DNA of 7,059 bases from an uncultured Propionibacteriaceae bacterium (GTDB lineage: Bacteria > Actinomycetota > Actinomycetes > Propionibacteriales > Propionibacteriaceae): assembly GCA_936941515.1 (NCBI GenBank), contig CAKZJI010000473.1, positions 1-7,059 on the forward strand, read 5' to 3'. Positions 5,668-7,059 of this stretch are shown piece by piece. Position 1 is the stretch's first letter. Every line of letters starts with the position of its first letter. The notes beneath the pieces were generated by a model that was not told the DNA's origin, searched no databases, and saw only the letters and a program-made list of their open reading frames with translations. Both the position numbers and the translations under genes were made by a program.

Positions 5668-6687
5668 TCAGATCTGACGCAGGAGCGTGTCCGTGTCGAC
5701 GCGCAGCAGCGTGGCGGCCCTGCGAGCCGATCCGGCGATGAAACCCAGCGGCACGGCGATCAGCGGCACCGCGACCACCCACGCCTGGGCCAGCAGCGCC
5801 CCGGGATCCATGCTGAAACCGGCCACCGACGTCAGCAGGGATGGCAGCGCCGCCAGCGTCATGACCACCCCGACGCCGAGAAGCACCCCGATGACCGACA
5901 CGCACAGCGCGAAGATCAGGGCCTCCAGCAGGTAGAACCTCACGATCGCCCGTCGCGTCCACCCCAGGGACCTGAACAACCCGATCTCCTCGATGCGTGA
6001 TGTCATCCACGCCCCCGCCACGGATGTGCCCGCGAACAGCGCCCCGAGGACGGTGACGAAGAGCACCAGCACGGAGGCCACCGCGAGTCCCTGCCGGGCC
6101 CTGTCGAGCTGGATCCCGGAACCGATGGCGCTGCGGGTGCCGTAGCCCAGCTCCTCCACCGAGCTCTGCACCTTCGCGACATCGTTGACATCCCCGACGT
6201 AGAGGTAGATGGAGCTGTAGGGAGGTGTGTCCGGGGGCAGCGCCGCCGCCTGGATCTCGTTGAACTGGGAGGAGTTGATGAACACCGCATCCGGGGGCTC
6301 CCCCTGGATGGTTTCCGGGTCGTAGGTGCCGATCACCTCGAATTGTTTCGCCTCGCCCATCCCGCTGTTGGAACTGACCGCCCGGGTGACGTTGACCTCG
6401 ACCGTCTTTCCCACCAGGTTCTCGTGTTTTCCGGGGACCAGCATCTGACCGGGCTCCGGGGAGGCGGCGGGATTACCGTGGGCGTCCTTCATCCGGTCGT
6501 CGAACGGGTTGCGGGGTGTCAACCACCACGGCCCCGCGCCGTCCTCGGAATCTGCGATGTCCGCGGGCGGGTCGATTCCCGAGATGCCCGACGGGAACAC
6601 GTGCTCCACACCGTCCAGCTTCCCCAGCTGTTTGACCGCGTCCGCGTTCAGCGGTGGACTGTCCGGCCCGCCGTAGCCCTGGAGGAC
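5668..6687 (-). pseudogene. FtsX/MacB-type ABC-transporter permease, 5' part cut off by IS
   Basis: The 339 codons kept here encode the C-terminal part of an ABC-transporter permease of the FtsX/MacB class. These work in the membrane with an ATPase partner, in export or envelope processes. Residues 1-~195 of the remnant are an extracytoplasmic MacB-PCD-like domain (LNADAVKQLGKLDGVEHVFP near the start). A membrane helix follows at ~199-227, then the FtsX coupling segment SRIEEIGLFRSLGWTRRAIV (~229-248), then two more helices at ~251-279 and ~300-318. The N-terminal cytoplasmic part, first helix and start of the outer domain are missing, because an IS3 element abuts at 6688. The frame is open into the IS as far as 7053, but that joint reading frame mixes transposase and permease and depends on a frameshift, so I do not treat it as a gene. 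The last codons overlap a core of the neighbouring repeat family. The missing 5' part should lie beyond the IS, right of the window. Confidence 0.85.
5676..5699. repeat. Repeat core within the 3' end of the ftsX-like gene
   Basis: These 24 bases match positions 5470-5493 of repeat copy A at 22 of 24 positions, including the shared stretch AGGAGCGTGTC and GTGTCGA. They encode the final codons of the permease (VDTDTLLR, on the minus strand). The match indicates a partial repeat copy lying in coding sequence. Confidence 0.6.
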
Positions 6688-6712
6688 TGGAGTGCTATGG
6701 GTTTTGTGGACA
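6688..6712 (-). repeat. Terminal inverted repeat of the IS3 element
   Basis: Read on the plus strand the end begins TGGAGTGCTATGGG and finishes TTTTGTGGACA, in line with IS3-family ends that begin with TG and carry an inner TGGACA. It lies 19 bases beyond the transposase stop on the minus strand, and the permease sequence resumes immediately outside it. The boundary is placed by analogy, since the partner repeat is out of view. Confidence 0.65.
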
Positions 6713-6731
6713 CTGTTGAAAAATGGGATTT

Positions 6732-7059
6732 CTAGGCTGCTTTCTGGCGTTGGCTCCATTGTTGGTGGACGTGGTTGGGGGTTCGGTACCCTAGCGCTGA
6801 GTGGAGTCGTTTTGTGATTGTAACGTAACTCGATCCAGGCTGTCACATCCTTTATAGCATGTTTTCGTGTTGGGTAGATCTTCCGGTTCACTACCTCCTT
6901 CTTGCAGGTGGCATTAAATGATTCTGCTGCGGCATTGTCGTAACACGACCCGATTCTACCCACCGAGGCACGGATGCCATATGTGTTCATGACTTCCGCG
7001 CAATTCAGCTGAGGTGTATTGCGAACCACGATCCGAATGGAAGACGGTTTCACCCCGGG
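6732..7059 (-). pseudogene. IS3-family transposase (OrfB) C-terminus with two frameshifts
   Basis: DDE-type transposase, C-terminal part of the catalytic rve domain. In the edge frame (from 7057 leftward) it reads RGETVFHSDRGSQYTSAELR, including the second catalytic Asp. After a 1-base shift near 6996-6997 it continues EVMNTYGIRASVGRIGSCYD and NAAAESFNATCKKE, including the catalytic Glu; exactly 35 residues separate Asp and Glu, the D(35)E spacing of the family. After a second 1-base shift in the four-A run at 6810-6813 (minus strand) it ends RLHSALGYRTPNHVHQQW then SQRQKAA and TAG at 6732-6734, a typical IS3 finish. Both shifts are single extra bases. As written, no frame gives a complete protein, so the copy is inactive unless the shifts are sequencing errors. 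Confidence 0.85.

Larger units (their letters stand above)
6688..7059 (-). mobile_element. IS3-family insertion sequence, transposase-3' end portion
   Basis: This is the right-hand end of an IS3-type element, running off the window's right edge. It is visibly AT-richer than the rest of the window and holds the end of an IS3 transposase and a 25-base terminal repeat. Transposase and the interrupted permease gene are on the same strand. A full IS3 element is about 1.2-1.5 kb, so roughly 0.8-1.1 kb should lie outside. Target-site duplication cannot be checked because the other junction is not present. Confidence 0.85.

Noticed and set aside
6805..6820. Programmed ribosomal frameshift at the four-A run in the transposase
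   Set aside because: IS3 elements do use programmed frameshifting, but between orfA and orfB near the 5' side, not close to the C-terminus, and the motif here is not a typical slippery heptamer.

Overview
The window is very GC-rich (only the last ~370 bases are visibly AT-richer), uses GTG starts repeatedly, and carries genes typical of Actinobacteria: a type 2 isopentenyl-diphosphate isomerase, a LytR_C-domain envelope protein beside a small conserved actinobacterial protein, and an actinobacterial-style HerA-like ATPase. The intergenic repeats of the form GGTTGAG...GTCGAAACC also fit high-GC actinomycetes. A member of the Propionibacteriales is my guess, but the order is inference.

Layout. 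(1) 3-1115, plus strand: Fni, the IPP/DMAPP isomerase, entering from the left edge. (2) 1122-3708, minus strand: four genes that look like one transcription unit, read from right to left as a 99-residue protein with a ParB-like DGxHR motif, a membrane-anchored LytR_C protein, a two-helix membrane protein of 100 residues, and a divergent TctA-family permease. The last two overlap by 4 bases. The permease converges on fni with 6 bases between the stop codons, and a perfect GC-rich palindrome lies just before the fni stop. (3) 3843-5429, plus strand: a HerA-like (DUF853/YjgR-type) ATPase, divergent from the four-gene unit. (4) 5430-5667: a gene-free gap filled with two direct copies and one inverted copy of an interspersed repeat plus a short tandem array. 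(5) 5668-6687, minus strand: the 3' three quarters or so of an FtsX/MacB-type ABC-transporter permease. (6) 6688-7059: one end of an IS3-family insertion sequence that has cut the permease gene. Its terminal inverted repeat is at 6688-6712, and its transposase C-terminus carries two 1-base frameshifts.

How the parts relate. The middle of the window is housekeeping and cell-envelope chromosome: isoprenoid precursor synthesis, an envelope LytR_C protein, a secondary transporter module and a conserved ATPase. The right-hand 1.4 kb is a degraded zone where repeats and an IS have remodelled a transporter gene. The long open frame that runs from the IS into the permease is an accident of a frameshift, not a natural fusion gene.

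I see no wholly new multi-gene system. The most interesting items are the two-gene TctA cassette without a visible TctC, the repeat core that coincides with the last codons of the ftsX-like gene, and the small DGxHR protein with an apparently leaderless start. There are no tRNA, rRNA, CRISPR or riboswitch features that I can support.
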